This document shows, in pieces, positions 38,535 through 47,605 of a stretch of DNA of 64,000 nucleotides. The DNA comes from Hydrogenophaga sp. Lineage in GTDB: Bacteria > Pseudomonadota > Gammaproteobacteria > Burkholderiales > Burkholderiaceae_C. The stretch lies in NCBI GenBank assembly GCA_030682835.1, contig JAUXNG010000072.1, forward strand, positions 1 through 64,000, in the 5' to 3' direction. Position 1 is the first letter of the stretch, and each line of letters begins with the position of its first letter. The position numbers were made by a program, and so were the translations under genes. A model generated the notes under the pieces. It saw nothing but the letters and a program-made list of their open reading frames with translations, did no database searches and was not told where the DNA came from.

Positions 38535-39458
38535 ATGCCTGAATCCTCTTCACCCGACGCTGCGCCGCGCCCGCCCACCACGGGCGTGGGGCATTACGAA
38601 AACTTCCCGGTTGCCTCGCTGCTGTGCCCGCCGGCGCTCCGCCCGGCGGTGATGGCGATCTACCATTTCGCCCGCACGGCCGACGACATCGCCGACGAAG
38701 GAGACGCCCCGGCGAGCGAGCGCCTGGCCGAGCTGGCGGCCTACCGCGGCGCACTGCAGGCCAGCCTGGCGGGCACCGGGGACGGGCCGGCGGCGTGGGC
38801 ACCCTTCTTCACGCCCTTGCGTGCCGCGGTCCGGCGCCACGACCTGCCGCCCCAGCTGCTGCACGACCTGCTGAGCGCCTTCGAGCAGGACGTGCGCCAC
38901 ACCGCCAGCGGCCACCGCTATGCGGATATGGACGAGCTGCTGGCCTACTGCCGGCTGTCGGCCAACCCGGTCGGGCGGCTGCTGCTGCACCTGTACGGCG
39001 TGCACGACGAGCGCTCGCTGCGCCAGAGCGACCAGATCTGCAGCGCCCTGCAGCTCATCAATTTCTGGCAGGACATCTCGGTCGACCATGCCCGCGGGCG
39101 CCACTACCTGCCGGCCGACAGCCTGGCGCGGCGTGGCCTGCAGCTCGGCGACTTTTCGCCCACCGCCCCACGCGCCATCGACACGACCCTGCGCTGTCAG
39201 GCACTGGTGCGCGAGCTGTGCGAAGACGCCCGCTGCCGCATGCTCGACGGGGCGCCGCTGGCCCGTCGCGTCCCGGGGCGCGCCGGCTGGGAGTTGCGGC
39301 TGGTGGTGCAGGGTGGCCTGCGGATCCTGGACAAGATCGAAGCCTTGCAGTGGCAAAGCTGGCTGCAGCGGCCCAAGCTCGGCAAAGCCGATATGGGGGT
39401 GCTGCTGTGGCGCTCGCTGCTGGGTACAGGCTTGGGGAGCCGTTCCTCTCTTGCCTGA
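38535..39458 (+). CDS. hpnC: HpnC-like squalene/phytoene synthase family protein
   Basis: HYENFPVASLLCPPALRPAVMAIYHFARTADDIADEGD; NFWQDISVDHARGRHYLP. Confidence 0.8.
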   Translation: MPESSSPDAAPRPPTTGVGHYENFPVASLLCPPALRPAVMAIYHFARTADDIADEGDAPASERLAELAAYRGALQASLAGTGDGPAAWAPFFTPLRAAVRRHDLPPQLLHDLLSAFEQDVRHTASGHRYADMDELLAYCRLSANPVGRLLLHLYGVHDERSLRQSDQICSALQLINFWQDISVDHARGRHYLPADSLARRGLQLGDFSPTAPRAIDTTLRCQALVRELCEDARCRMLDGAPLARRVPGRAGWELRLVVQGGLRILDKIEALQWQSWLQRPKLGKADMGVLLWRSLLGTGLGSRSSLA

Positions 39459-39474
39459 CGCGGGGCGTGTTCAT

Positions 39475-39497
39475 ATGCACCGCAAAGGTGCATTTTG
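39475..39497 (+). terminator. Hairpin terminator downstream of hpnC-like gene
   Basis: ATGCACC-gcaaa-GGTGCAT-TTTG. Confidence 0.5.
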
Positions 39498-39547
39498 CTG
39501 AAAGATTCGGGTTTTCCCTTAAGTTTCACGCACCACCGACATACGAG

Positions 39548-39565
39548 TGTCAATTTATTTGTACA
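39548..39565 (+). promoter_or_regulatory. Putative PpsR/CrtJ operator upstream of bchI
   Basis: TGTcaatttatttgtACA = TGT-N12-ACA, about 55 bp upstream of the bchI ATG. Confidence 0.6.
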
Positions 39566-39618
39566 TATACAGTCGTCACATCGGTGGACTCTGGTGTCGC
39601 TGTGCCATACTGAAATGC

Positions 39619-40644
39619 ATGGCACAAGCGTTTCCTTTCACCGCGATCGTCGGGCAGGACGAGATGAAAACGGCGATCCTGATCGCCGCCATCGACCCGA
39701 GCATCGGCGGCGTGCTGGTGCTGGGCGACCGGGGCACCGGCAAGACCACGGCGGTGCGGGCGCTGGCCGCCCTGCTGCCCCGGATCAAGGCCGTGACCGG
39801 TTGCCGCTACGGCTGCGACCCGGCAGCAGGCGCAGCCCGCTGTGCCGAATGCGCGGCCCTGCGGCCCGGGGGAGCCTTGCCGAAATCCCACCTCATTTCT
39901 GTGCCCGTGGTGGACCTGCCCCTGGGCGCCACCGAAGACCGCGTGGTCGGGGCGCTCGACCTGGAGCGGGCGCTGTCGCAAGGCATCAAGGCCTTCGAGC
40001 CCGGCCTGCTGGCCCAGGCGAATCGCGGCTTTCTTTATATAGACGAGGTAAACCTGCTGGAAGACCACCTGGTGGACCTGCTGATCGACGTGGCCGCTTC
40101 GGGCGAAAACGTGGTCGAGCGCGAGGGCCTCTCGGTGCGCCACCCCGCGCGCTTCGTGCTGGTGGGCAGCGGCAACCCGGAAGAAGGTGAGCTGCGGCCC
40201 CAGCTGCTGGACCGCTTTGGCCTCTCCGTCGAGGTGAAAACGCCAGAACAGCTGAGCGAACGGGTCGAAGTGGTGCGCCGACGCGACGCCTACGAGCAGG
40301 ACCGCGAGGCCTTCGTGGCCCGCTGGAAGCCGGAAGACGAGCGCATCCGCCGCCAGCTGGTGGCCGCCCGCAAGCGCCTGCCGCAGGTGACCATTCCCGA
40401 CGCCGCGCGGGAACAGGCCGCCGCCCTGTGCATGGCCCTGGGCACCGACGGCCTGCGTGGCGACCTCACCCTCATCCGCGCCGCACGCGCCCTGGCCGCG
40501 CTGCAGGGCGACGCCACCGTGGGCGCCCCCCACTTCCGGCGCGTGGCCGGCCCTGCCCTGCGCCACCGGCTGCGCCGCAACCCGCTGGACAACGCAGGCT
40601 CCACGGTGCGCGTGGAACGCGCGGTGGAAGAAATCATGGGGTGA
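39619..40644 (+). CDS. bchI: Magnesium chelatase ATPase subunit I
   Basis: FPFTAIVGQDEMKTAILIAAIDPSIGGVLVLGDRGTGKTTAVRALA...STVRVERAVEEIMG. Confidence 0.97.
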   Translation: MAQAFPFTAIVGQDEMKTAILIAAIDPSIGGVLVLGDRGTGKTTAVRALAALLPRIKAVTGCRYGCDPAAGAARCAECAALRPGGALPKSHLISVPVVDLPLGATEDRVVGALDLERALSQGIKAFEPGLLAQANRGFLYIDEVNLLEDHLVDLLIDVAASGENVVEREGLSVRHPARFVLVGSGNPEEGELRPQLLDRFGLSVEVKTPEQLSERVEVVRRRDAYEQDREAFVARWKPEDERIRRQLVAARKRLPQVTIPDAAREQAAALCMALGTDGLRGDLTLIRAARALAALQGDATVGAPHFRRVAGPALRHRLRRNPLDNAGSTVRVERAVEEIMG

Positions 40645-40645
40645 A

Positions 40646-40722
40646 CACCCCCCGCGCCGCTTCGCGTCACCCCCCTCCAGGGGGGCGGCACTGGCCGTCT
40701 GGCGAAGCCAGCCCGGCGGTGC
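40646..40722 (+). repeat. Dispersed intergenic palindromic repeat, copy A
   Basis: ccccccgcgccgcttcgcgtcacccccctccaggggggcggcactggccgtctggcgaagccagcccggcggtgcc; near-identical to copy B at 60619. Confidence 0.85.
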
Positions 40723-40777
40723 CTCTGGATGAACACCCTCCGCGCGGTACGCATCACCCTTCAGCAAAGCACTTCCG

Positions 40778-42613
40778 ATGAATCCCATGCAACCGCCCGG
40801 ACTCAGTTCGCGCGCAGCGTTGGCTGCGGCGCTGCTGGCGGTCGATCCGGTCGGGCTCGGTGGCGCCGCTTTGCGGGCATCGCCCGGTCCGCAGCGCGAC
40901 CAGTGGCTGGCCTTGTTGCGCTCGCTGGTGCCGGACGAAACCCCTTTTCTGCGTGTGCCGCTGAGCGCCAGCGACACCGCCTTGCTCGGCGGCCTGGACC
41001 TCTCGGCCACGCTGCACGCCGGACGTCCGGTGGCCCAGCGCGGCCTGCTGGCGCGGGCCGATGGCGGCTTCCTGCTGCTGGCCATGGCCGAGCGGGTGGG
41101 GCCGGGCGCGGCATCGCACCTGGCCGCCGCGCTCGACACGCAGCAGGTGGCGCTGGAGCGCGAAGGCCTGAACGGGCGCAGCCCGGCGCGGCTGGCGGTG
41201 ATCGCGCTGGACGAAGGCGCCAGCGACGAGGAGCGCATGCCCGCCGCCTTGCTGGATCGGCTCGCCTTTCATCTGTTGTTATCGCCCGCTGCTGAAGACG
41301 ATGAGGCTGTGCACTGGTCAGCCGAAGCGATTGACGCCGCGCGCGCCCGCCTGCCTGATGTGACGGTGCCCGACGCCGTGCTGGAAGCCTTGTGCGCCGC
41401 CTCGCAAGCCTGGGGCGTGGACTCGCTGCGCGCGCCTTTGATGGCCCTGCGCGCCGCGAGGGCCGTGGCTGCACTGGCCGGGCTGGACGCGGTGGACGAG
41501 AGCCACGCCACGCTGGCCGCCAGCCTGGTGCTCGCGCCGCGCGCGACGCGCATGCCCAGCGCCGAGCCTGCTGCCGATACACCGCCAGAAGAAGCCCCAC
41601 CGACAGAGGCCGCCGACGCGCCGCCGCCCGGCGAACCGCCACCGGCCGAGCCGAAGGCGCCAGAGCAGGCGTCCGAAGACTCAGCTGAACACCCACCCGA
41701 GCCGCCACCTGATCAGGAGGGCAACGCCCAAGCGATGGAAGACCGCGTGGTCGAAGCCGTGCGTGCCGCCATCTCGCCGGGCCTGCTGGCCGCCTTGCAG
41801 CTGGGCCAGGCCCGGCAGGCGCGCGCGACAACGGCCGGCCGTTCTGGCGCGGCCATGAAGCACCAGAACCGCGGCCGCCCGGTGGGTACCCGGCGCGGCG
41901 AGCCGCGCTCGGGCGCGCGCCTGCATGTGCTGGACACCCTGCGCGCCGCCGCTCCCTGGCAGCGGCTGCGCCAGCAAGTGGCCGGAGGCGCCGCGCGCCT
42001 GCAGGTGCGCCGGGAAGACTTTCACATCGTCCGCTACCGCCAGCACCGCCCCACCACCACCGTCTTCGTGGTGGACGCGTCGGGCTCGGCCGCGCTGCAC
42101 CGGCTCGCCGAAGCCAAGGGCGCGGTCGAGCTGCTTCTGGCCGAGTGCTACGTGCGGCGCGACCGCGTGGCCGTGCTGGCCTTTCGTGGCCCGGGTACCG
42201 AACTGCTGCTGCCGCCCACGCGCTCACTGGCGCGGGCCAAGCGCAGCCTGAGCGCCCTGCCCGGCGGCGGCGGCACACCCCTGGCCTCGGGCATCGAAGC
42301 CGCCGCCGAGCTGGCGGCACAGCTCACTCGCCAGGGCGACACCCCCATCGTGGTGCTGCTGACCGACGGCCGCGCCAACATCGCCCGCAGTGGCGCACCC
42401 GGTCGCGCCGCGGCCACCGAAGACGCGCTGAGTGCTGCCCAGGGCTTTGCCCGGCAAGGCCTCAGTGCCCTGCTGATCGACACCTCGCCCCACCCCAGCG
42501 AGGCCGCGCAAACCCTGGCACAGGCCATGGGTGCCGCCTATGTGCCGCTGCCGCACGCCGGGGCCGAAGGGCTCTCGCGGGCGGTGCAGCTAGTGGCTAT
42601 TCCGGCGCGCTGA
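40778..42613 (+). CDS. bchD: Magnesium chelatase subunit D
   Basis: AAA-like N-terminus, acidic/Pro-rich linker, C-terminal vWA TTTVFVVDASGSAALHRLAEAKGAVELLLAECYVRRDRVAVLAFRG. Confidence 0.96.
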   Translation: MNPMQPPGLSSRAALAAALLAVDPVGLGGAALRASPGPQRDQWLALLRSLVPDETPFLRVPLSASDTALLGGLDLSATLHAGRPVAQRGLLARADGGFLLLAMAERVGPGAASHLAAALDTQQVALEREGLNGRSPARLAVIALDEGASDEERMPAALLDRLAFHLLLSPAAEDDEAVHWSAEAIDAARARLPDVTVPDAVLEALCAASQAWGVDSLRAPLMALRAARAVAALAGLDAVDESHATLAASLVLAPRATRMPSAEPAADTPPEEAPPTEAADAPPPGEPPPAEPKAPEQASEDSAEHPPEPPPDQEGNAQAMEDRVVEAVRAAISPGLLAALQLGQARQARATTAGRSGAAMKHQNRGRPVGTRRGEPRSGARLHVLDTLRAAAPWQRLRQQVAGGAARLQVRREDFHIVRYRQHRPTTTVFVVDASGSAALHRLAEAKGAVELLLAECYVRRDRVAVLAFRGPGTELLLPPTRSLARAKRSLSALPGGGGTPLASGIEAAAELAAQLTRQGDTPIVVLLTDGRANIARSGAPGRAAATEDALSAAQGFARQGLSALLIDTSPHPSEAAQTLAQAMGAAYVPLPHAGAEGLSRAVQLVAIPAR

Positions 42614-42618
42614 AAACC

Positions 42619-43539
42619 ATGGCCGGCCCGCTCGACTGGCAGCGCGACGGCCCCCACTGGCCGCATCACGAGCGCAGCCACTTCGTGCAGGCCGGTGGCC
42701 TGCGCTGGCACGTGCAACAGTTCGATGGCCCCCGGGACGACGCAGCCTGCGTGGTTCTGTTGCACGGCACCGGCGCGTCCACCCATTCCTGGCGGAGCCT
42801 CGCGCCCCTGCTCGCCCAACAATTCAACGTGCTCGCCATGGACCTGCCCGGACACGCCTTCACCGGGCTTCCCCCCGGTGGGGCCGGCGCGCCACAGCTC
42901 TCGCTGCCCGGCATGGCGCGGGCGGTGCACGATCTGTTGAAAACGCTGCGCTGCAGTCCTGTGCTGGTGGTCGGGCATTCGGCCGGAGCGGCGGTGGCGA
43001 TCCGCATGGCCATCAGCGGGCTGATCCAGCCGCGGCTGCTGGTGGGCCTGAACGCCGCCCTGCTGCCGCTGGGTGGTCTGGCCGGCCAGCTATTCGCCCC
43101 AGCGGCCAAGCTCATGGCCTCTGCACCCTTTGTGCCGCGCCTGTTCGCCTGGCACGCGCAGACACCGACGGCGCTGCAGCGCCTGCTGGACAGCACCGGC
43201 TCCACCCTGGACGCGCAAGGCGCCGAGCTGTACCGGCGCCTGGTGAGCAGCCCGGCGCACGCGGCCGGCGCGCTGGGCATGATGGCCAACTGGGACCTGC
43301 ACGCCTTCGCGCGCGACCTGCCCCTGCTGGCCACGCCGCTCTTGCTCTTGGTGGGCGAAAAGGACCGCACCGTGCCGCCCGCCCAAGGCGCGCAGGTGCT
43401 CCAGCGGCTTGCCTCCTCCGCCCACGGCCGCTGCATCAGCCTGCCCGGGCTCGGGCATCTGGCGCACGAGGAACAACCCGCGCTGGTAGCCGGGCACATC
43501 CTGGCGGCCTTCAACGCCGGCCAGGCGGAGCGTGCATGA
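42619..43539 (+). CDS. bchO: Mg-chelatase-associated alpha/beta hydrolase
   Basis: VVLLHGTGASTHSWRSLAPLLAQQFNVLAMDLPGHAFT, GHSAGAAVAIRMA; downstream of bchD. Confidence 0.92.
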   Translation: MAGPLDWQRDGPHWPHHERSHFVQAGGLRWHVQQFDGPRDDAACVVLLHGTGASTHSWRSLAPLLAQQFNVLAMDLPGHAFTGLPPGGAGAPQLSLPGMARAVHDLLKTLRCSPVLVVGHSAGAAVAIRMAISGLIQPRLLVGLNAALLPLGGLAGQLFAPAAKLMASAPFVPRLFAWHAQTPTALQRLLDSTGSTLDAQGAELYRRLVSSPAHAAGALGMMANWDLHAFARDLPLLATPLLLLVGEKDRTVPPAQGAQVLQRLASSAHGRCISLPGLGHLAHEEQPALVAGHILAAFNAGQAERA

Positions 43540-44783
43540 GCCAAGTGCTGCCACCTGTCTGGACGCCCGAGCTTCCCGACGCACCCGAGCGCCATTTCTG
43601 CACCGATTGCGGCCTTTCGCGCACCGCCAAGCCCAAACGCTGCGGCCAGGCCTGCCAGTTCATCCAGCCCGACTACCCGGCGCTGGAAGCCCGCGTGCAC
43701 GGCCGCGCCCGGCGCCTGCCCGCACCGGGAGAACCCGGCGACGATGAACTCTTCTTTGGCCCGCACCGCCAGATGCTGCAGGCCAGCCTGAAGGAGCCAC
43801 TGGCCGGCGCGCAGTGGACCGGCATCACCACCCGCATCGCGCAAAAATTGCTCGAAACCGGCGAGGTGGACGCGGTGATCGCCATGGCGCCCCACCCCGA
43901 CGATCCGTGGCGCCCGCTGCCGGTGCTGGTGACGCGGCCAGAAGACATGGCGCGATGCCGGGGCATGCGCATGGGTTACGCCCCCCTGATCGCTCTGGTC
44001 GAGCCTGCGCTGGCCATGGGCCACAAGCGCCTGGCCGTGATCGGCATTCCTTGCCAGATCTACGCGCTGCGCGCCATCCAGCCAGAGCTGGAGCGCGAGC
44101 AGGGGCTGGAAAAGCTGGTGGTGATCGGCACACCCTGTTCCGACAACACCACCACCGAGCGTTTCCACCAGTTCCTGGCGCTGGTCTCGCCCCGGCCGCA
44201 GGACGTGACCTACCTCGAGTTCCGGGCCGACTACCACGTCGAGATCCGCATGAAAGGCGGCGCGGTGCGCACCATTCCGTTTCTGCAACTGCCGCTGTCC
44301 ACCCTGCCGCCCGACTTTTTCCCCATGACCTGCCGCACCTGCGTGGACTACACCAATGTGCTGTCGGACATCACCGTGGGCTACATGGGCGGCCAGGGCG
44401 AGCAGTGGCTGCTGGTGCGCAATGCCCAGGGCCAGGCTTTGCTGGAATTGCTGGGCGACGAGGTGAAGACCCGGGCACCGGGCAGTGCCGGCGCGCGCGC
44501 GGGTGCGGTGCGAGGCTTCCTGAAGAATGTGGAGCGGGCCGCCGGCGGGCTGCCGCTGCGCAAGATGCCGAACTGGCTGCGGCCCATCGTGGGCTGGCTC
44601 ATGCCGCGTGTGGGGCCGCGCGGGCTGGAGTTTGCGCGGGCGCGGGTCGAGATGAAGGCCGTCGAAACCGTGGTGCACCTGCGGCGCGAAGCCCCCGCGC
44701 GCGTGAAGACCATGGTTCCGGAGCATGTGGTGCATCTGGTGCGGCCTTATGGTCTGCCGCGTTCTTCTTCCGAGCCCTCCTGA
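43536..44783 (+). CDS. bciB: 8-vinyl reductase, F420-hydrogenase beta-subunit-like family
   Basis: FCTDCGLSRTAKPKRCGQACQFIQPDYP, GIPCQIYALRAIQPEL, GTPCSDNTTTERFHQFL, MTCRTCVDYTNVLSDITVGYMGG. Confidence 0.9.
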   Translation: MSQVLPPVWTPELPDAPERHFCTDCGLSRTAKPKRCGQACQFIQPDYPALEARVHGRARRLPAPGEPGDDELFFGPHRQMLQASLKEPLAGAQWTGITTRIAQKLLETGEVDAVIAMAPHPDDPWRPLPVLVTRPEDMARCRGMRMGYAPLIALVEPALAMGHKRLAVIGIPCQIYALRAIQPELEREQGLEKLVVIGTPCSDNTTTERFHQFLALVSPRPQDVTYLEFRADYHVEIRMKGGAVRTIPFLQLPLSTLPPDFFPMTCRTCVDYTNVLSDITVGYMGGQGEQWLLVRNAQGQALLELLGDEVKTRAPGSAGARAGAVRGFLKNVERAAGGLPLRKMPNWLRPIVGWLMPRVGPRGLEFARARVEMKAVETVVHLRREAPARVKTMVPEHVVHLVRPYGLPRSSSEPS

Positions 44784-44927
44784 CGTTTTAGGTTGACGGA
44801 GATTCGCGTTCATCGACCTCGCGCAGGCCGGTGGCGGCATCCCCGTTCTTCGGCCCACGCTCGCCGTTGGATTTGTGGGCAGGCACAGGCTGCTGCGTCA
44901 ACGCCGGGTAAGGGGCGCAGGCTCTAT

Positions 44928-45167
44928 GGCAACGGCGAATGGGGCCTGCGCCCGGGGACGACCACCACCGGCCTCGACAGCGCGTGGGCGGGCCCAAACA
45001 GAAGACGCCGAAGGTACCGTTCGCACCGAGCGTGTCGAAGTGCTCCACAAAAACAGCATCTGCACGCACGCTCTCCGCATGGGGTGGTTTTGCTTTTCAC
45101 GGCAGCCCAAACCTTCCCAAGGGCTGGGGGGCCGGGCGTGCGGGCGCAGTTCCCATTCGCGGTTGCC
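44928..45167. repeat. Imperfect 27-bp inverted-repeat pair bounding about 186 bp, no convincing gene (possible MITE-like remnant)
   Basis: Arm 44928-44954 and arm 45141-45167 are reverse complements at 24/27 positions by manual comparison. Confidence 0.5.
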
Positions 45168-45380
45168 CACGCGTCAGCGGGCCACAAACAGGCTTCGCGC
45201 AGCAACAGCGGCGAACCCGGGCAGACGCCCGCGAGGTAGAACGGAAAACGCATCCCCGGACCCCCAGCCCCCGCGAAAACCCCCGAGTGCCGAAGGAAAT
45301 CTGCCTACAGGCGACCCGAATACCAAGGGTATACCCTCGACTGACGCCTCTAACCGTCAATCTTTGTTGACAAACATTGG

Positions 45381-45398
45381 TGTCATGTTAAATTGACA
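45381..45398 (+). promoter_or_regulatory. Putative PpsR/CrtJ operator upstream of crtE
   Basis: TGTcatgttaaattgACA = TGT-N12-ACA, with a third TGACA half-site immediately upstream. Confidence 0.65.
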
Positions 45399-45418
45399 CT
45401 CGTGAACGTTGCATGTTG

Positions 45419-46387
45419 ATGACGGTCACCGCACCCGGCGAGGCGCCCATGGACATGAAGTCAAGGATTGACCAGGCAATGGAACAAGCCATTGCCCGGG
45501 CGCAAAGCCTCAGCGCACCGCCCCGCCTCATGGCCGCCATGCGCCACGCCGTGTTCCCCGGCGGCGCCCGCATCCGTCCGCAACTCTGCCTGGCCGTGGC
45601 TCGGGCCTGTGGCGACGATGCCCCCGAGCTCACCGACGCGGTGGCCGTGGCCATCGAAATGCTGCACTGCGCCTCGCTGGTGCACGACGACATGCCCTGC
45701 TTCGACGACGCCGACACCCGGCGCGGCCAGCCCACGGTGCACCGCCTGCATGGGGAGCCGCTGGCCCTGCTCTCGGGCGACGCGCTGATCGTCATGGCCT
45801 TTGAAACCCTGGCCCGCGCCGCCCACCGCCACCCGCAGCGCCTGGGCGGGCTGCTCGCGACCTTGTGCGCGGCCACCGGCGCGCCCGACGGCATCGTGGC
45901 CGGCCAGGCCTGGGAGTGCGAAACACACGCCTCGCTCAGCCGCTACCAGCGCGCCAAGACCGGTGCCCTGTTCGTGGCCTCTACCTGCGCGGGGGCACAG
46001 GCCGCCGGCGCACCGCACGAAGCCTGGCGCGCACTGGGCGAATGCCTGGGTGAGGCCTACCAGGTGGCCGACGACATCCGCGACGTGATGCTGCACAGCG
46101 ACGAACTCGGCAAGCCCGCCGGGCAGGACGCGCAGCACCACCGGCCCAGCGCCGCGGCCGACCTCGGCCTGCTCGGCGCGGTCGAGCACTTTCACCACCT
46201 GATGCAGGCCGCCGTGTCCTCGGTGCCCGACTGCAGCAGCCGCCACGACCTGCGCAGGCTGGTGCTGAGCGAGGCCGACCGCCTGATTCCGCAAAGCACC
46301 TGCGACCGCATCGCACGCCAGCAGACCACCGCCGCGTCATGCGCCCTGGCTGCACGGGCCGTCCCCCTGCGCGGCGCCCTGGCCTGA
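45419..46387 (+). CDS. crtE: Geranylgeranyl diphosphate synthase
   Basis: HAVFPGGARIRPQL, SLVHDDMPCFDDADTRRGQPTVH; polyprenyl synthase DD motifs. Confidence 0.93.
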   Translation: MTVTAPGEAPMDMKSRIDQAMEQAIARAQSLSAPPRLMAAMRHAVFPGGARIRPQLCLAVARACGDDAPELTDAVAVAIEMLHCASLVHDDMPCFDDADTRRGQPTVHRLHGEPLALLSGDALIVMAFETLARAAHRHPQRLGGLLATLCAATGAPDGIVAGQAWECETHASLSRYQRAKTGALFVASTCAGAQAAGAPHEAWRALGECLGEAYQVADDIRDVMLHSDELGKPAGQDAQHHRPSAAADLGLLGAVEHFHHLMQAAVSSVPDCSSRHDLRRLVLSEADRLIPQSTCDRIARQQTTAASCALAARAVPLRGALA

Positions 46388-46405
46388 ACTCCGGGAGACC
46401 ACCCC

Positions 46406-47584
46406 ATGCACACCGCCCACCCCGCCGCCGCCCTCAGGGCGTATGAACAGCCCACCAGCTGGCGCGAGCGGCTGGCCGCCCGGGTGGACCGCTGGAGCAC
46501 CAGCCCCGCGCTGTACCGCTGGGCCATGTCGTCCCTGCTGACCCGCTGGGTGGTGCGCCGCCGCTCGGCCCAGCTGTTCGGTTGCATGGCCGGCTTCGTG
46601 CACAGCCAGGTGCTGCTGGCCTGTGTGCGCCTGCGCCTGCTGGAAACCCTGCTCGAATCCCCCCGCACGCTGGCCGAGCTGGCGGCGCAGACCGGCATGC
46701 CCGCCTCCAGCCTGCAGCGCCTCCTCGATTCCGCCGTGTCGCTGCGGCTGGTGAACCGCCGCGGCGGTGGCCGCTACGGCCTGGGCGCACTGGGTGCGCC
46801 GGTGGCCGCACACGCCGGCATCCGCGACATGGTGGAACACAACGCAACCCTGTACGAAGACCTGCGCGACCCGCTGGCCCTGCTGCGCGAGCCCAACCAG
46901 ACGCAGATGCACACCTACTGGCCCTACACGCCCGGCCAGGCTGCGCCCACACCCACCGGGAGCAGCAGCTTCAGCCGCTACTCGTCGCTCATGGCCACCT
47001 CGCAGCGCTTCGTGATCGACGAACTGCTGGCCGCCTACCCGTATGCCGACCACCAGCGCGTGCTCGACGTGGGCGGCGGCATGGGCGGCTGGATCAGCGC
47101 ACTGGCCCAGCAACACCCCCACCTGCAATGCGCCCTGTTCGACCTGCCCCCGGTGGCCGCGCTGGCCGCCGAGCAACTCCGGCAGAAAGGCCTGAGCGAG
47201 CGCGTCAGCACCCACGGCGGCAGCTTCACCACCGACGCCCTGCCCACCGGTGCCGACCTGGTGACGCTGGTGCGCGTGGCCCACGACCACGCCGACGCCA
47301 CCGTGCTCACCGTGCTGCGCGCCATCTTTGCGAGCCTGCCTCTGGGCGGCACCCTGCTGCTGGCCGAGCCCATGGCCAACGAGGAGGGCCTCAGCCCCAC
47401 CGACCCGTATTTCCACTTCTACCTGATGGCCATGGGTGCCGGCCAGCTGCGCACGCCGCAGGCCCTGTCCGCGCTGATGGAAACCGCCGGTTTCACCCAC
47501 ATCGAACTGGCACCCAGCCCGATGCCGCTGCACGCGCAGATCCTGGTCGGCCGCAAGTCCCGCCACCGGGCCACGGCTTCCTGA
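46406..47584 (+). CDS. crtF: Hydroxyneurosporene O-methyltransferase
   Basis: SAM-dependent methyltransferase HQRVLDVGGGMGGWISALAQQHP; between crtE and bchC. Confidence 0.92.
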   Translation: MHTAHPAAALRAYEQPTSWRERLAARVDRWSTSPALYRWAMSSLLTRWVVRRRSAQLFGCMAGFVHSQVLLACVRLRLLETLLESPRTLAELAAQTGMPASSLQRLLDSAVSLRLVNRRGGGRYGLGALGAPVAAHAGIRDMVEHNATLYEDLRDPLALLREPNQTQMHTYWPYTPGQAAPTPTGSSSFSRYSSLMATSQRFVIDELLAAYPYADHQRVLDVGGGMGGWISALAQQHPHLQCALFDLPPVAALAAEQLRQKGLSERVSTHGGSFTTDALPTGADLVTLVRVAHDHADATVLTVLRAIFASLPLGGTLLLAEPMANEEGLSPTDPYFHFYLMAMGAGQLRTPQALSALMETAGFTHIELAPSPMPLHAQILVGRKSRHRATAS

Positions 47585-47605
47585 ACCCGCTGAATCGAGA
47601 ACATC

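Noticed and set aside
44788-45396. Several overlapping ORFs of 80-170 aa on both strands
   Set aside because: No domain, no RBS support, biased composition; treated as non-coding or degenerate.
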